A stretch of 64,000 nt of DNA. Source: REEB76 sp963774895. GTDB lineage: Bacteria > Pseudomonadota > Gammaproteobacteria > Natronospirales > REEB76. The first letter of the stretch is position 1. Each line of letters starts with the position of its first letter. A model generated the notes under the pieces. It did not search any database. It saw nothing but the letters and a program-made list of their open reading frames with translations, and was not told the origin of the DNA. The stretch lies in contig CAVZGN010000003.1 in the NCBI GenBank assembly GCA_963774895.1, positions 372,001 through 436,000 of the forward strand, written 5' to 3'. Positions 35,437 to 44,090 of the stretch are shown in pieces. The translations under genes and the position numbers were made by a program.

Positions 35437-36630
35437 TTACCTTGCCAGCTCTTTCTCGAAGAGCGAGGCAGTATCAATGGAATACTTTCTTGGATCTACG
35501 ATATCGCTGATCGAGAGTTTGCTCTCAGGCAAAACCGCAAGATTGACCAGCCGATGCGGGCGTATCTCTATGCCTTTTCCATCACGCACCAGCATTATCA
35601 ATGGTCGCATACGCGTTTTTGGATCAACGGAAAAAACGACTGCGATATCACCGGAACTGAGTTTTACGACGCTGCCGATCGGATATAGCCCCATAAATCG
35701 CATGAAATCCTGCATCAGGTCTTTACCGAAACTTTCTGTGCCTGTGGTGCGCAGCCGCTGCAACGCCTGGATGGGTGTAAAAGCCGGCTGATAGGGATTA
35801 TCGGTAGTGAGCGTCTCATAAGCATCAGCAAGCGAAATAATCCCGACAGATAGCGGTACATCATTTCCCTTAATTCCGTATGGATAACCGCTACCATCGA
35901 CCCGTTCATGGTGATGACGCACCATATTCAATACTTCATCTGGGACCTTGTCTGCGGCCATTAGCAGTTCATAACCATCATTCGGGTGGCGTTTTATAAG
36001 CGTCAATTCATCTTCAGTGAATTTCCCGGGTTTGTTTAGGATCTCGTTGGGGATGTGTGTCTTTCCGATATCGTGCAAAATCGCTCCCAGACCCAGCAGT
36101 TTGAGCCTATCCTCCGAATGACCAAGATACTTGCCAAAGGCAATCGCCAGAATCGCCGTGTTCAGTGCATGCCCGGCATTGCGATCCCGCCTGTTGCGCA
36201 GATTCGACATCTGCATCATGAGGTTATGGTTGGTTGATTGCTGTACCAGACGGTCGACAATCTTTTGAGCTTCTTTTATATCGACTGGCCCCCCTGATTT
36301 TGCACTGGCAAGCAATTGTTCTATGTTTTCTTGCACACTTGTACGCGCTTTTGGATGATGGTCCACAGTATGGGTTGATAACTGTGGCTCATTTCCGGCT
36401 TTGGCTTTTGCTCCGCTATCATCGAGAGGTTTCCCTACGGATCCAACCGCAACTTTGGATTGCATTTCATCGACAACGACAAAGGCGCAAAGTGATTTTA
36501 GCTGCTCCAGTTCTTCATCAGTTTCAATAAGGAATCCCTGGAACATGAATGGCGTACCGACCCATGGCCTGTCCAATTCGGTCACATACATACCGCTTTG
36601 TAAGTCACCGACGTTGACCTTGTATCTCAT
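35437..36630 (-). CDS. HD-GYP domain cyclic di-GMP phosphodiesterase
   Basis: HD-GYP enzymes hydrolyse cyclic di-GMP to GMP or pGpG. The 397-residue protein has a DUF3391-type N-terminal domain (about 1-120: GMYVTELDRPW, FLIETDEELEQL). The HD residues are at 186-187 in ILHDIGKTHIP, and HHERVDGSGYPYG has the GYP triad at 248-250. The HHE and GDP/LADAY segments complete the metal site, so it should be active. With two PilZ proteins in the window it points to local c-di-GMP signalling. Confidence 0.94.
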   Translation of the reverse strand: MRYKVNVGDLQSGMYVTELDRPWVGTPFMFQGFLIETDEELEQLKSLCAFVVVDEMQSKVAVGSVGKPLDDSGAKAKAGNEPQLSTHTVDHHPKARTSVQENIEQLLASAKSGGPVDIKEAQKIVDRLVQQSTNHNLMMQMSNLRNRRDRNAGHALNTAILAIAFGKYLGHSEDRLKLLGLGAILHDIGKTHIPNEILNKPGKFTEDELTLIKRHPNDGYELLMAADKVPDEVLNMVRHHHERVDGSGYPYGIKGNDVPLSVGIISLADAYETLTTDNPYQPAFTPIQALQRLRTTGTESFGKDLMQDFMRFMGLYPIGSVVKLSSGDIAVVFSVDPKTRMRPLIMLVRDGKGIEIRPHRLVNLAVLPESKLSISDIVDPRKYSIDTASLFEKELAR

Positions 36631-36738
36631 TCTAGTTCCTCGTTTGCTTCTGATTAAATATTAACATGAGATTATCGACAGTTTATCCAGAAACATAATG
36701 TCATCAATGAATGATAATCAATCGTTGTAAAGTGCAGA

Positions 36739-38004
36739 TCATATAAAACGATCGCAATTATATGCAGTTATATCAATGTCAGGTTTCAGTCCAGCTAGCA
36801 TGTCAGCGAGGCATCTTGCCGAACCCGCGGCCAACGTCCACCCTAGCGGTCCATGGCCGGTATTCAAATACAGGTTTGTGTAAGGAGAAGATCCAAGAAT
36901 CGGTGGGCCATCGCAAGTCATGGGGCGCAATCCCGTCCAGTGGGTCACCTCACCCTGCTTGACCGAGTCGACATGCTGGGGCAGGAGCGTAAGCGCCTGG
37001 CGCAGCAAGTTTGCACCGCGTTTTGGATTGAGTGTTTTATCATATCCATTGAATTCCGCGGTACCCGCGATGCGCAACTTCTTACCGAGTGGTGCAATAA
37101 CGATCTTCTGCTCAAAATCCACTAACGGCAAACGCAAACTAGGATCAATGGCTGGATCAATGGTGACTGAATAGCCCTTCACGGGATAGATGGGCAGGTT
37201 AAATCCCAATAAGTGTGTCAACAGTGGAGTGTAACTGCCCGCAGCCAGCACGTATTTATCTGCGCTTAATTCGCCCTGCTCCGTCCGCAGTGCCTGAATA
37301 CGCCGGCCACGCGCATGTATCCGGCTAACAGATGTGTTGAAATGAAATTTAACGCCAGCAGCAAGCGCATGCGCATGCATCTCGCATATAAAACGATAGG
37401 CATCACCACTACCATCTCCGGGAAAATGGATGACGCCTACCAGATGTTTGGAAATGCCATATAGCTCTGGTTCCAGTTCTACGGCTTCAAGAGGACTCAG
37501 AAGCCGGGAGTCCAAACCCTGATGCCGCATCGAATCTGCCAATTTCCATGCATGATCAAGCGCTTTATGGTCCCGAAATATTTTTAACGTGCCATTGTGC
37601 AGATGGTTGTAATCCAGGGACAATTTATCATCGAGTTCATCGAGGGCGCTGAGGCTATAAAGTGCCAAACGCAAATTAGCCAGAGTGGCGCGTAAATGCG
37701 GTACCGGTCGTGAAGCGCGCAGAAATTTCAATCCCCATGCCAGCACCCCTGGCAATGCACGTGGACGCAGCAATAATGGAGAATCTTCACGCCCAAGCCA
37801 GTGCAGCATCCGTCCAAAGGTACCTGGTGAATTCCATGGATCAGCTTCACTGGGCGTTAGCAGCGCACCATTGGCAAAACTGGTTTCGAGCCCGGGACTT
37901 TCCCGGCGTTCCAGAACCGTGACCTTGAATCCCCGTTCAGAAAGATACCAGGCGGTCGTGGTGCCGATTAGTCCGGCACCAATTACAACCACGTCTTGCT
38001 TCAT
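36739..38004 (-). CDS. dadA: D-amino acid dehydrogenase
   Basis: DadA is a membrane-associated FAD enzyme that deaminates D-amino acids and passes electrons to the quinone pool. The 421-residue protein has the FAD motif GAGLIG at residues 9-14, the ERRESPGLETSFANGALLTPSEADPW-type segment and the C-terminal HWTGLRPMTCDGPPILG and NTGHGPLGWT motifs. No alanine racemase (dadX) lies next to it. Confidence 0.94.
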   Translation of the reverse strand: MKQDVVVIGAGLIGTTTAWYLSERGFKVTVLERRESPGLETSFANGALLTPSEADPWNSPGTFGRMLHWLGREDSPLLLRPRALPGVLAWGLKFLRASRPVPHLRATLANLRLALYSLSALDELDDKLSLDYNHLHNGTLKIFRDHKALDHAWKLADSMRHQGLDSRLLSPLEAVELEPELYGISKHLVGVIHFPGDGSGDAYRFICEMHAHALAAGVKFHFNTSVSRIHARGRRIQALRTEQGELSADKYVLAAGSYTPLLTHLLGFNLPIYPVKGYSVTIDPAIDPSLRLPLVDFEQKIVIAPLGKKLRIAGTAEFNGYDKTLNPKRGANLLRQALTLLPQHVDSVKQGEVTHWTGLRPMTCDGPPILGSSPYTNLYLNTGHGPLGWTLAAGSARCLADMLAGLKPDIDITAYNCDRFI

Positions 38005-38031
38005 AGTAACTTATAACCGCCGCTTTTCTAC

Positions 38032-40188
38032 TTAGTTGTTATTCTTCAGAAGCCGCTGAGCGAAATAATCCACGGTTGCCTGGTCAGCACGCAACCACGA
38101 CTGGTATCTCAGGAATCCATGAATCTCGTTAGGGATAACCATCTCACGATACGGCACATGCTGTATCTGCAGGCGTCTAACCAGATCTACCATCTGATGG
38201 AAATGCACGTTGCGGTCATCATCACCTTGTATCAGCAACACAGGAGATTTCCATTTCGCAATAGCGGAATCCGGGGATGATTGCCAGAAGACCTTCATCA
38301 GCATTTTCATATCCGGCATCTGATAACGCTGTATCGGCTTTCCAAACCAGTCATCCAAGAACATAGACCAGTCATGCACGCCATGGAAATCCACGCCAGC
38401 CTTGAAGATATCGGAGTTGCGGGCCAGTGCTAGTGCTGTGAGATAACCGCCGTATGAACCTCCCCAGATACCTATGCGTTTGGCATCAACCCGCGAATTT
38501 TTCTGGAGAAAGCGCGCGCCCGCGAGCACATCCTTATATTCCGATGCGCCCGTGGGACCCCAGTGTGCTGGATAATGGAAATCATGACCATAGCCAATCC
38601 CCAGGCGGTAATTGACAGACAAGACGATAAAGCCGTGGTTGGCCAGATATTGATTCACAGCGTAGGCGTTGCTGTAGTAATCCATGTTGTGCCAGGTCAA
38701 CAGCATTTGCCGTGGTGGCCCGCCATGTACGAATATAATCCCAGGCTTTTTCGCGACGCCATCCTGCTTTTCAAATAGTTGTCCCTGGATCACCCAGCCA
38801 TCACTGGCGCGAAAACTTACCAGCCGCGGCACGACCAGGTCAGCGCTGGGAAAATCTCCAGGTACTTGATCTCTATCCACAGGCTGCCAATGATCATCCA
38901 TCAGTGAACCTTGCATGACCAGCGGAGGTTGCTGGTCGCTGGCATCCACGAATGCGATGGTATTGCCTGCATTCGTGACCACCGGTCCCCATTGACTGTG
39001 GTTCCCTTGGGTAATCGGTTGTGGCACGCCGTTTAAAACCGAGATGCGATACATGTGACGGCGATCATCGTCACCGGGCGTGTTACCGAAGTTGGCTGTA
39101 TAGATCAGGGTCTTCAGGTCAGGCGTGACAGTCACATCTTCAATCATGAATTGACCGGGAGTTAGCAGCCGCGCGCTTCCACCTTTGGCAGAGATCACAT
39201 AAAGATGTGGCCAGTTGTCCATTTCAGACATGAATGCCAACTGGTCATCCGCGACCCAGCGCAAGTCCACATCTCCACCTTCTTGGGGGAAGGAGCCACG
39301 TAAAGTACCGGGGCTCTGCCACAGGCGCTGGCCGGTTCCGGACTTCAAATCCGCTACCCAAATGGACCAGGGGATAGAATGCCAGGCCAGAATCGACCGG
39401 GGCGGACCGCCGTTCCCTGGTGTGCGTGCGAAAGCGATACGCGCGCCATCCGGCGACCAGCGCGGTTCAAGGTCGTTGGCAGTGGCTGGCAGCAAATGCT
39501 GGATTGGTATGTCCTTATCGCGATAAATGCTGATGAAACTATGGTCATCACGATCTGAAACGAAGGCCAGAGCCTTGCCGTCTGGCGACCATTGCAGGTC
39601 AGAATCCTGGCCACTATCAAAAAACAAACGTTCGGCTTTTTGGCCGCCATCCATAGGCGCCCACCACACACTGTTTTCAGGCAGATGGATGAAGGTCACA
39701 CGCTGCCCATCGGGTGAGATGGCAGGCATGTCGCCATCACCCAGCACACGCGGTTCGCCGGTGGTCAGTGATACAGCCCAGACCTGCATCTGCGGATCTA
39801 TGGGACTTGAATTGGGATCCGGTTGCAGGGATTCCGGCCAGTTGGCATCGTGATCCCCGCCACGTACATACACCAGGTATTTTCCGTCGCTTGAAAAGCT
39901 GAGATTGGTGAGTTCCTGACCGCTATCCTGTGCATAGCGTGTCAGCAGCCGGGGCTGGTAATCAGGACCCTGGGCAACCCAGATATTGCGTACACCGCGC
40001 ACGTTCAGGACCCAGGCAAATGCACTGCCATTGGGTGAAGAGACCATACCGGATGGGTATGGATAGCCCAGGACTTGTGCCAAGGTGAATTTATTTTCAG
40101 TCTGTTGTGCATAAGCGGGGCAGTTAAACACCGCGCAGCTTATGGTTAATAGCAATAACCCGAGAATTTTAGTTTCACGCTGCGGCAT
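38032..40188 (-). CDS. Secreted S9 family prolyl oligopeptidase-type peptidase
   Basis: The start at 40188 follows GAGGGGG and gives 718 residues beginning MPQRETKILG, then a signal peptide ending PAYAQQ. A beta-propeller of WD40-like repeats (YLVYVRGGDHDANWP, WSPDGKALAFVSDRDD) precedes the alpha/beta-hydrolase domain. The nucleophile motif is GGSYGG in RIGIWGGSYGG. The downstream acid and histidine are in LLIQGDDDRN and PNEIHGF. It probably releases dipeptides or cleaves oligopeptides in the periplasm. It is separated from dadA by 27 bases on the same strand. Confidence 0.93.
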   Translation of the reverse strand: MPQRETKILGLLLLTISCAVFNCPAYAQQTENKFTLAQVLGYPYPSGMVSSPNGSAFAWVLNVRGVRNIWVAQGPDYQPRLLTRYAQDSGQELTNLSFSSDGKYLVYVRGGDHDANWPESLQPDPNSSPIDPQMQVWAVSLTTGEPRVLGDGDMPAISPDGQRVTFIHLPENSVWWAPMDGGQKAERLFFDSGQDSDLQWSPDGKALAFVSDRDDHSFISIYRDKDIPIQHLLPATANDLEPRWSPDGARIAFARTPGNGGPPRSILAWHSIPWSIWVADLKSGTGQRLWQSPGTLRGSFPQEGGDVDLRWVADDQLAFMSEMDNWPHLYVISAKGGSARLLTPGQFMIEDVTVTPDLKTLIYTANFGNTPGDDDRRHMYRISVLNGVPQPITQGNHSQWGPVVTNAGNTIAFVDASDQQPPLVMQGSLMDDHWQPVDRDQVPGDFPSADLVVPRLVSFRASDGWVIQGQLFEKQDGVAKKPGIIFVHGGPPRQMLLTWHNMDYYSNAYAVNQYLANHGFIVLSVNYRLGIGYGHDFHYPAHWGPTGASEYKDVLAGARFLQKNSRVDAKRIGIWGGSYGGYLTALALARNSDIFKAGVDFHGVHDWSMFLDDWFGKPIQRYQMPDMKMLMKVFWQSSPDSAIAKWKSPVLLIQGDDDRNVHFHQMVDLVRRLQIQHVPYREMVIPNEIHGFLRYQSWLRADQATVDYFAQRLLKNNN

Positions 40189-40616
40189 GGAAACCCCCTC
40201 GATCGACTGGCGGCTATCACTAATCACCGAAACGGTGACTTACTATTATGGCGCGCTTTACCTAGTACTATCCAGCCGCCGAAGACTATTATCTGGTTAT
40301 CATAGGTTGAATTTTTGCCAACCATCAAAAACATGAGTACCGGCATGGCCAATTTGCCCAGTTTGCAGCCGAGTGTACCTATTCTCAGTAAGACCACTGA
40401 AAATTCCACAGCCTGCATAAGCATTCAAATCACCACCCTCCAAGCCAAGCGTTATCCTGAGATTTAGCCTTTATGTACGGCCTATCCGCCAACACGTTAT
40501 ATCCTGCTGTGCTTCGGCCGGTTCAGACTCTGGACAGGAAGCTGGATTCCAACGATCCTGTAGCCGGCGCTATCGAGGATACAATCGGCAATCCATGGGC
40601 ATGAAACATTAAGCCT
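40189..40616. other. Intergenic region, no gene seen
   Basis: About 430 bases between the divergent S9 peptidase and the glycosyltransferase. It holds an inverted repeat TCACCG-AAA-CGGTGA at 40224-40238, 36 bases before the peptidase start, which could be an operator or leader hairpin. The short open frames here (up to 66 codons) show no protein-like features. Confidence 0.6.
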
Positions 40617-41258
40617 ATGCAACGCACCCCCTGCTCCGTCGCACTACTCTGCAAGGCACCGATTCCCGGATTCGCCAAGACACGGCTTATTCCACATCTG
40701 GGTGAGATGGATACGGCTCGTTTCCAAGAGGAGATGGTTTTGCATGCGGTTATAACCGCGTTGGATGCTTCGGTGGGACCCGTGGAACTGTGGTGTGACC
40801 CGGATGAGTCGCATCCGTTCTTCGGAAAAATCATGAAAAAATATCCGGTGCGACTCAGTCCTCAGCCACCGGGTGATTTGGGGACGCGCCTGCATACCTG
40901 CGCTTCAGTCACACTCTTGGCCGCAGATGGGGTGATTCTGATGAACACCGATTGCCCAATCATGCCAACCTATTATCTGGAAGAAGCCGCTGCAGCGCTG
41001 GCTCGAAACTGTGATGTGGTCCTAGGGCCATCCGAGGACGGCTGTTTTGTATTGCTGGGTCTGAAGCAAGCCAACGAAGAAATCTTTAGCGACATGCCCT
41101 GGGGCACACCATTGGTACTGCCAGAGATGCGTGACCGCATCAAGCAGCTGGGCTGGCGCAGCCATACATTGGCCACGCTTTGGGATGTGAATACACCCGC
41201 CGCCTATCAGCGCTGGCGCCTGATTACAGAGGATACATTCAAGCGTCCCGAGGTGTAG
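40617..41258 (+). CDS. DUF2064 / TIGR04282 family glycosyltransferase
   Basis: The 213-residue protein is a GT-A-type transferase of the family also found in arsenosugar gene clusters. It has an N-terminal KAPIPGFAKTRLIP nucleotide-binding segment, the metal-binding NTDCPIMP motif and the GPSEDGCFVLLGL motif. The partner genes of arsenosugar synthesis are absent, so the acceptor is unknown. It stands alone on the plus strand between minus-strand genes. Confidence 0.85.
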   Translation: MQRTPCSVALLCKAPIPGFAKTRLIPHLGEMDTARFQEEMVLHAVITALDASVGPVELWCDPDESHPFFGKIMKKYPVRLSPQPPGDLGTRLHTCASVTLLAADGVILMNTDCPIMPTYYLEEAAAALARNCDVVLGPSEDGCFVLLGLKQANEEIFSDMPWGTPLVLPEMRDRIKQLGWRSHTLATLWDVNTPAAYQRWRLITEDTFKRPEV

Positions 41259-41343
41259 ATTTGCGGAATTTGGACTGTTGTGAAGCGCGTGTATGAAAAG
41301 AATCAAGGTTGTCATGATGCTCAAGCCAACCTGTTTACGCGGT

Positions 41344-42435
41344 TTACAACCAGCGTCTCGCTAGCCAGCCGATGAATTCCAATATTCGAGAGTATACGCC
41401 GCGGTTTATCCAATGTTGCAAATGAATCTGCTCTGACTCAGACAAGTCGTCCAGGAAATGGCTTTTCAGCGCGGCAACCACTTCGAAAGTATCGCTCGCG
41501 AGATTCAATTCATAATTCAGGAAAAAACTCCGGTAATCAATATTGGCGGTACCGACACAGCTCCATGTGCCGTCAATCACCAGCGTTTTTGCGTGCAGGA
41601 TACGGGGTATGTAGTTATAAATTTTGACACCGGCTGTGAGCAAGCCAGTGTAAGCGGCGCCTGCCGCCCATTGCACGATGCGTACGTCGCTTTTATGCGG
41701 TACCAGTACACGTACGTCTAAACCGCGATGTGCAGCCCGTATAAGTTCACGTTGGGTACGGCGGTCCGGAACAAAATAGGGTGTGGTCAGCCAAATACAC
41801 TGCCGGGCGGACGCAAAACGAGAAGCATACAGGTTGCGCAAATACCGCCGGCCACGGTGAGAATGGTTGGTAATCAGGGTGCCTTGTGGTGAATGCAGTA
41901 TTGGAGAAGCGCGCCGCTGTCTTCGCCAGAAGGCATCAAACAGGATTTGTAAATCGCGCGCCAACTGCCCATGCATTTCCACATGGGTATCGCGCCAGCG
42001 CGCCTCGCCATAGACGGCGCGAGAATTTTCCCTGTGGATGTTGAAGCCCCCGAGGAAACCCACATGACCGTCCACAACCAGCAGTTTGCGGTGATTGCGA
42101 CGGTTGTAACGCCAAGGATTGCGCCAACTCCAGCGGTGGAACCAATGTACTATGACACCATCACGCTTGAGCGTTTCTTCCATGCGCCGGGATGTCCAGA
42201 ATAAGGAGCCTGCTGCATCGATATTCACCTGTACTTGGACGCCGGCTCGGGCCCGCTCGCCCAGTGCGGAAGCAAAGCGCCGGCCAACTTCATCCTCGGC
42301 TAAGATGTAGTATTCCAGCTTTATGGAATGGCGGGCGCTAGCAATGTACTCGAGCATTTGCGCATACAGCACATCACCTTCCGTATATATACGCGTGATC
42401 CCCGCGCTCGAACTCCCGGTATTAATTGCAACCAT
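41344..42435 (-). CDS. clsB: Cardiolipin synthase B-like (phospholipase D family)
   Basis: ClsB joins two phosphatidylglycerols, or PG and PE, into cardiolipin. The 363-residue protein has two HKD motifs, NHRKLLVVDG and LHAKTLVIDG, with GFLGGFN and NIDYRSFFLN segments after them, as in the YbhO subgroup. It lacks N-terminal membrane spans. It is divergent from a ybhP-like gene, the same partner as in E. coli. PgsA at 28127 supplies the substrate pathway. Confidence 0.92.
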   Translation of the reverse strand: MVAINTGSSSAGITRIYTEGDVLYAQMLEYIASARHSIKLEYYILAEDEVGRRFASALGERARAGVQVQVNIDAAGSLFWTSRRMEETLKRDGVIVHWFHRWSWRNPWRYNRRNHRKLLVVDGHVGFLGGFNIHRENSRAVYGEARWRDTHVEMHGQLARDLQILFDAFWRRQRRASPILHSPQGTLITNHSHRGRRYLRNLYASRFASARQCIWLTTPYFVPDRRTQRELIRAAHRGLDVRVLVPHKSDVRIVQWAAGAAYTGLLTAGVKIYNYIPRILHAKTLVIDGTWSCVGTANIDYRSFFLNYELNLASDTFEVVAALKSHFLDDLSESEQIHLQHWINRGVYSRILEFIGWLARRWL

Positions 42436-42468
42436 AGGTTATTGCATGCTCTAGGCTACGCACTGGAC

Positions 42469-42477
42469 TGGTATAGT
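42469..42477 (+). promoter_or_regulatory. Candidate extended -10 promoter
   Basis: TGGTATAGT (TGn plus TATAGT) lies 53 bases before the endonuclease/phosphatase-family gene. No clear -35 is seen, which an extended -10 can tolerate. Confidence 0.35.
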
Positions 42478-42529
42478 GTAATTCCTAGGAAATATCCGTT
42501 CGCTGAACCACGCGCTTTCAACATCTCCG

Positions 42530-43276
42530 ATGCGTCTATTGCTCTATAACATACGTTACGGCACCGGGCACGGACCGAGATTCAATTTTCCCCTGCCCGG
42601 CGTAGGCGGCTATATGCGTGGGACCTCACGCAATTTCCAGCGCATCGTGGAATTTATCAGGTCTGTTACTCCGGATATCGTAGGACTCATTGAAGTGGAT
42701 ATGGGTTCGGTACGCTCGGGTACTATCAATCAGGCAGAAGCCATCGCGGCCGCGATCAGTCATACACCTGCCTATCAAAACAAATATGGACTAACTTCGA
42801 TCAACCAGCGATTACCGATCATCCGCAAGCAGGGAAACGCATTACTCACACGCTTCCCCAATGCCATCCAGCGTGTACATTATTTTGATCTGGGCATCAA
42901 GCGGCTCATCATGGAATTGGAATTGGACGACGTATGCCTCTTCTTGGTGCATTTATCGCTCAAATACCGGCATCGCCAGTATCAGATGCACCATCTGGTG
43001 TCACTGGTGCGCAGTTCCAGCAAACCGGTTATCGTAACCGGTGATTTCAATACTCTTTGGGGAAGCTATGAGATTGATTTGTTCGCAATGGCCGCCGGTC
43101 TGCACAGCGCTAACATCCGTAACCTGCCCTCTTGGCCCAGCAGCAACCCAACGCGGCAACTGGATTTCATCCTCTATGGCCCTAAAATCGAAATCACCCA
43201 TTTCGAAATGCCGAGAGTTGAGTATTCTGACCATCTTCCTCTGATCTGTGATTTTAGAGTACGGAGTGGGCAATGA
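42530..43276 (+). CDS. Endonuclease/exonuclease/phosphatase family protein, YbhP-like
   Basis: The 248-residue protein has the EEP fold motifs: YNIRYG at the N-terminus, GLIEVDMGS (metal-binding Glu), TGDFNTLWG and YSDHLPLICDF. The linkage to clsB matches E. coli ybhP-clsB, which suggests a phospholipid- or phosphodiester-cleaving role rather than DNA repair. It precedes an unknown membrane protein gene by one base. Confidence 0.85.
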   Translation: MRLLLYNIRYGTGHGPRFNFPLPGVGGYMRGTSRNFQRIVEFIRSVTPDIVGLIEVDMGSVRSGTINQAEAIAAAISHTPAYQNKYGLTSINQRLPIIRKQGNALLTRFPNAIQRVHYFDLGIKRLIMELELDDVCLFLVHLSLKYRHRQYQMHHLVSLVRSSSKPVIVTGDFNTLWGSYEIDLFAMAAGLHSANIRNLPSWPSSNPTRQLDFILYGPKIEITHFEMPRVEYSDHLPLICDFRVRSGQ

Positions 43277-43277
43277 T

Positions 43278-43994
43278 ATGTGGCTAGATATCGTCATCGT
43301 GTTGTTACCGCTAGCTATTTTTACACTGGCGATCCGCCAATCATCAGGATGGTTAGACAGATTTCGTCAGCGTCACCGGCAAATCAACATGGAGGATATC
43401 TGGCAATCCTGGCTGAATGATGCCGCGCTTAACATTCAATCCAGCAAGCGGACCAGATTAATGCAAGCAGTTGATGATGATGCACGCGAGTCAGTACATA
43501 AAAGCCTGCTGGGACTGGAGAACCAATTGCGAAGTGACCCCCAACCGATGCTGGCGGTACGCAGCGAACTCATGGACAGCCTTGACCGGCACCAACTCAA
43601 TTCAGAAATCCTCAAACTGCCGGTAATAACACGCACAGATCTGCGCAAAAGCCATCCGGATATAATGCAAACCGATGAAGCAGCACATACTTATATAGCC
43701 GCAAATCAATTGCGCATTGAGGTGCTGCGTGAATATGCCGGCTTGCGTTATGGAGATTATGCCGATGGTGACTGGTTTGATGTCTATCAGAAGGCATCAG
43801 GTTTGCGCCAGCGTGGTACCCGCGGTTATATCGAACGCGCTTATGGTGGAACGCAAAATGCTACTGATGATGTGCGGTTCCAGACCATGACACGGATGGA
43901 CAGTGAAATCCGTAAGCGTCTATTGCAGGTACCGGCTGGTACGCGCTTCCCCGGCTTTGATAAATCGGCAGTACACATCAGCGAGTCAATCTAG
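43278..43994 (+). CDS. Single-span membrane protein of unknown function
   Basis: From ATG at 43278 the protein has 238 residues. One N-terminal membrane segment (MWLDIVIVLLPLAIFTLAI) is followed by a charged, largely helical domain with no recognised motif (GYIERAYGG, RKRLLQVPAGTRFPGFD). It starts one base after the YbhP-like stop and is almost certainly in the same operon. A role with ClsB in membrane lipid handling is only a guess. An upstream start at 43248 would overlap the previous gene. Confidence 0.7.
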   Translation: MWLDIVIVLLPLAIFTLAIRQSSGWLDRFRQRHRQINMEDIWQSWLNDAALNIQSSKRTRLMQAVDDDARESVHKSLLGLENQLRSDPQPMLAVRSELMDSLDRHQLNSEILKLPVITRTDLRKSHPDIMQTDEAAHTYIAANQLRIEVLREYAGLRYGDYADGDWFDVYQKASGLRQRGTRGYIERAYGGTQNATDDVRFQTMTRMDSEIRKRLLQVPAGTRFPGFDKSAVHISESI

Positions 43995-44090
43995 GCAGGT
44001 TGCGGCGGATGCCCGGCCTTCCTATGATAAACAGGTTTGCTTGAATTATGCCCTCAGGCCGCGAGACCATCACGCCACTGGAGTAAGTCC

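Noticed and set aside
40224..40424. 66-codon minus-strand frame with a hydrophobic start
   Set aside because: No ribosome-binding site, no motif, and it lies in the divergent leader region of the S9 peptidase gene.
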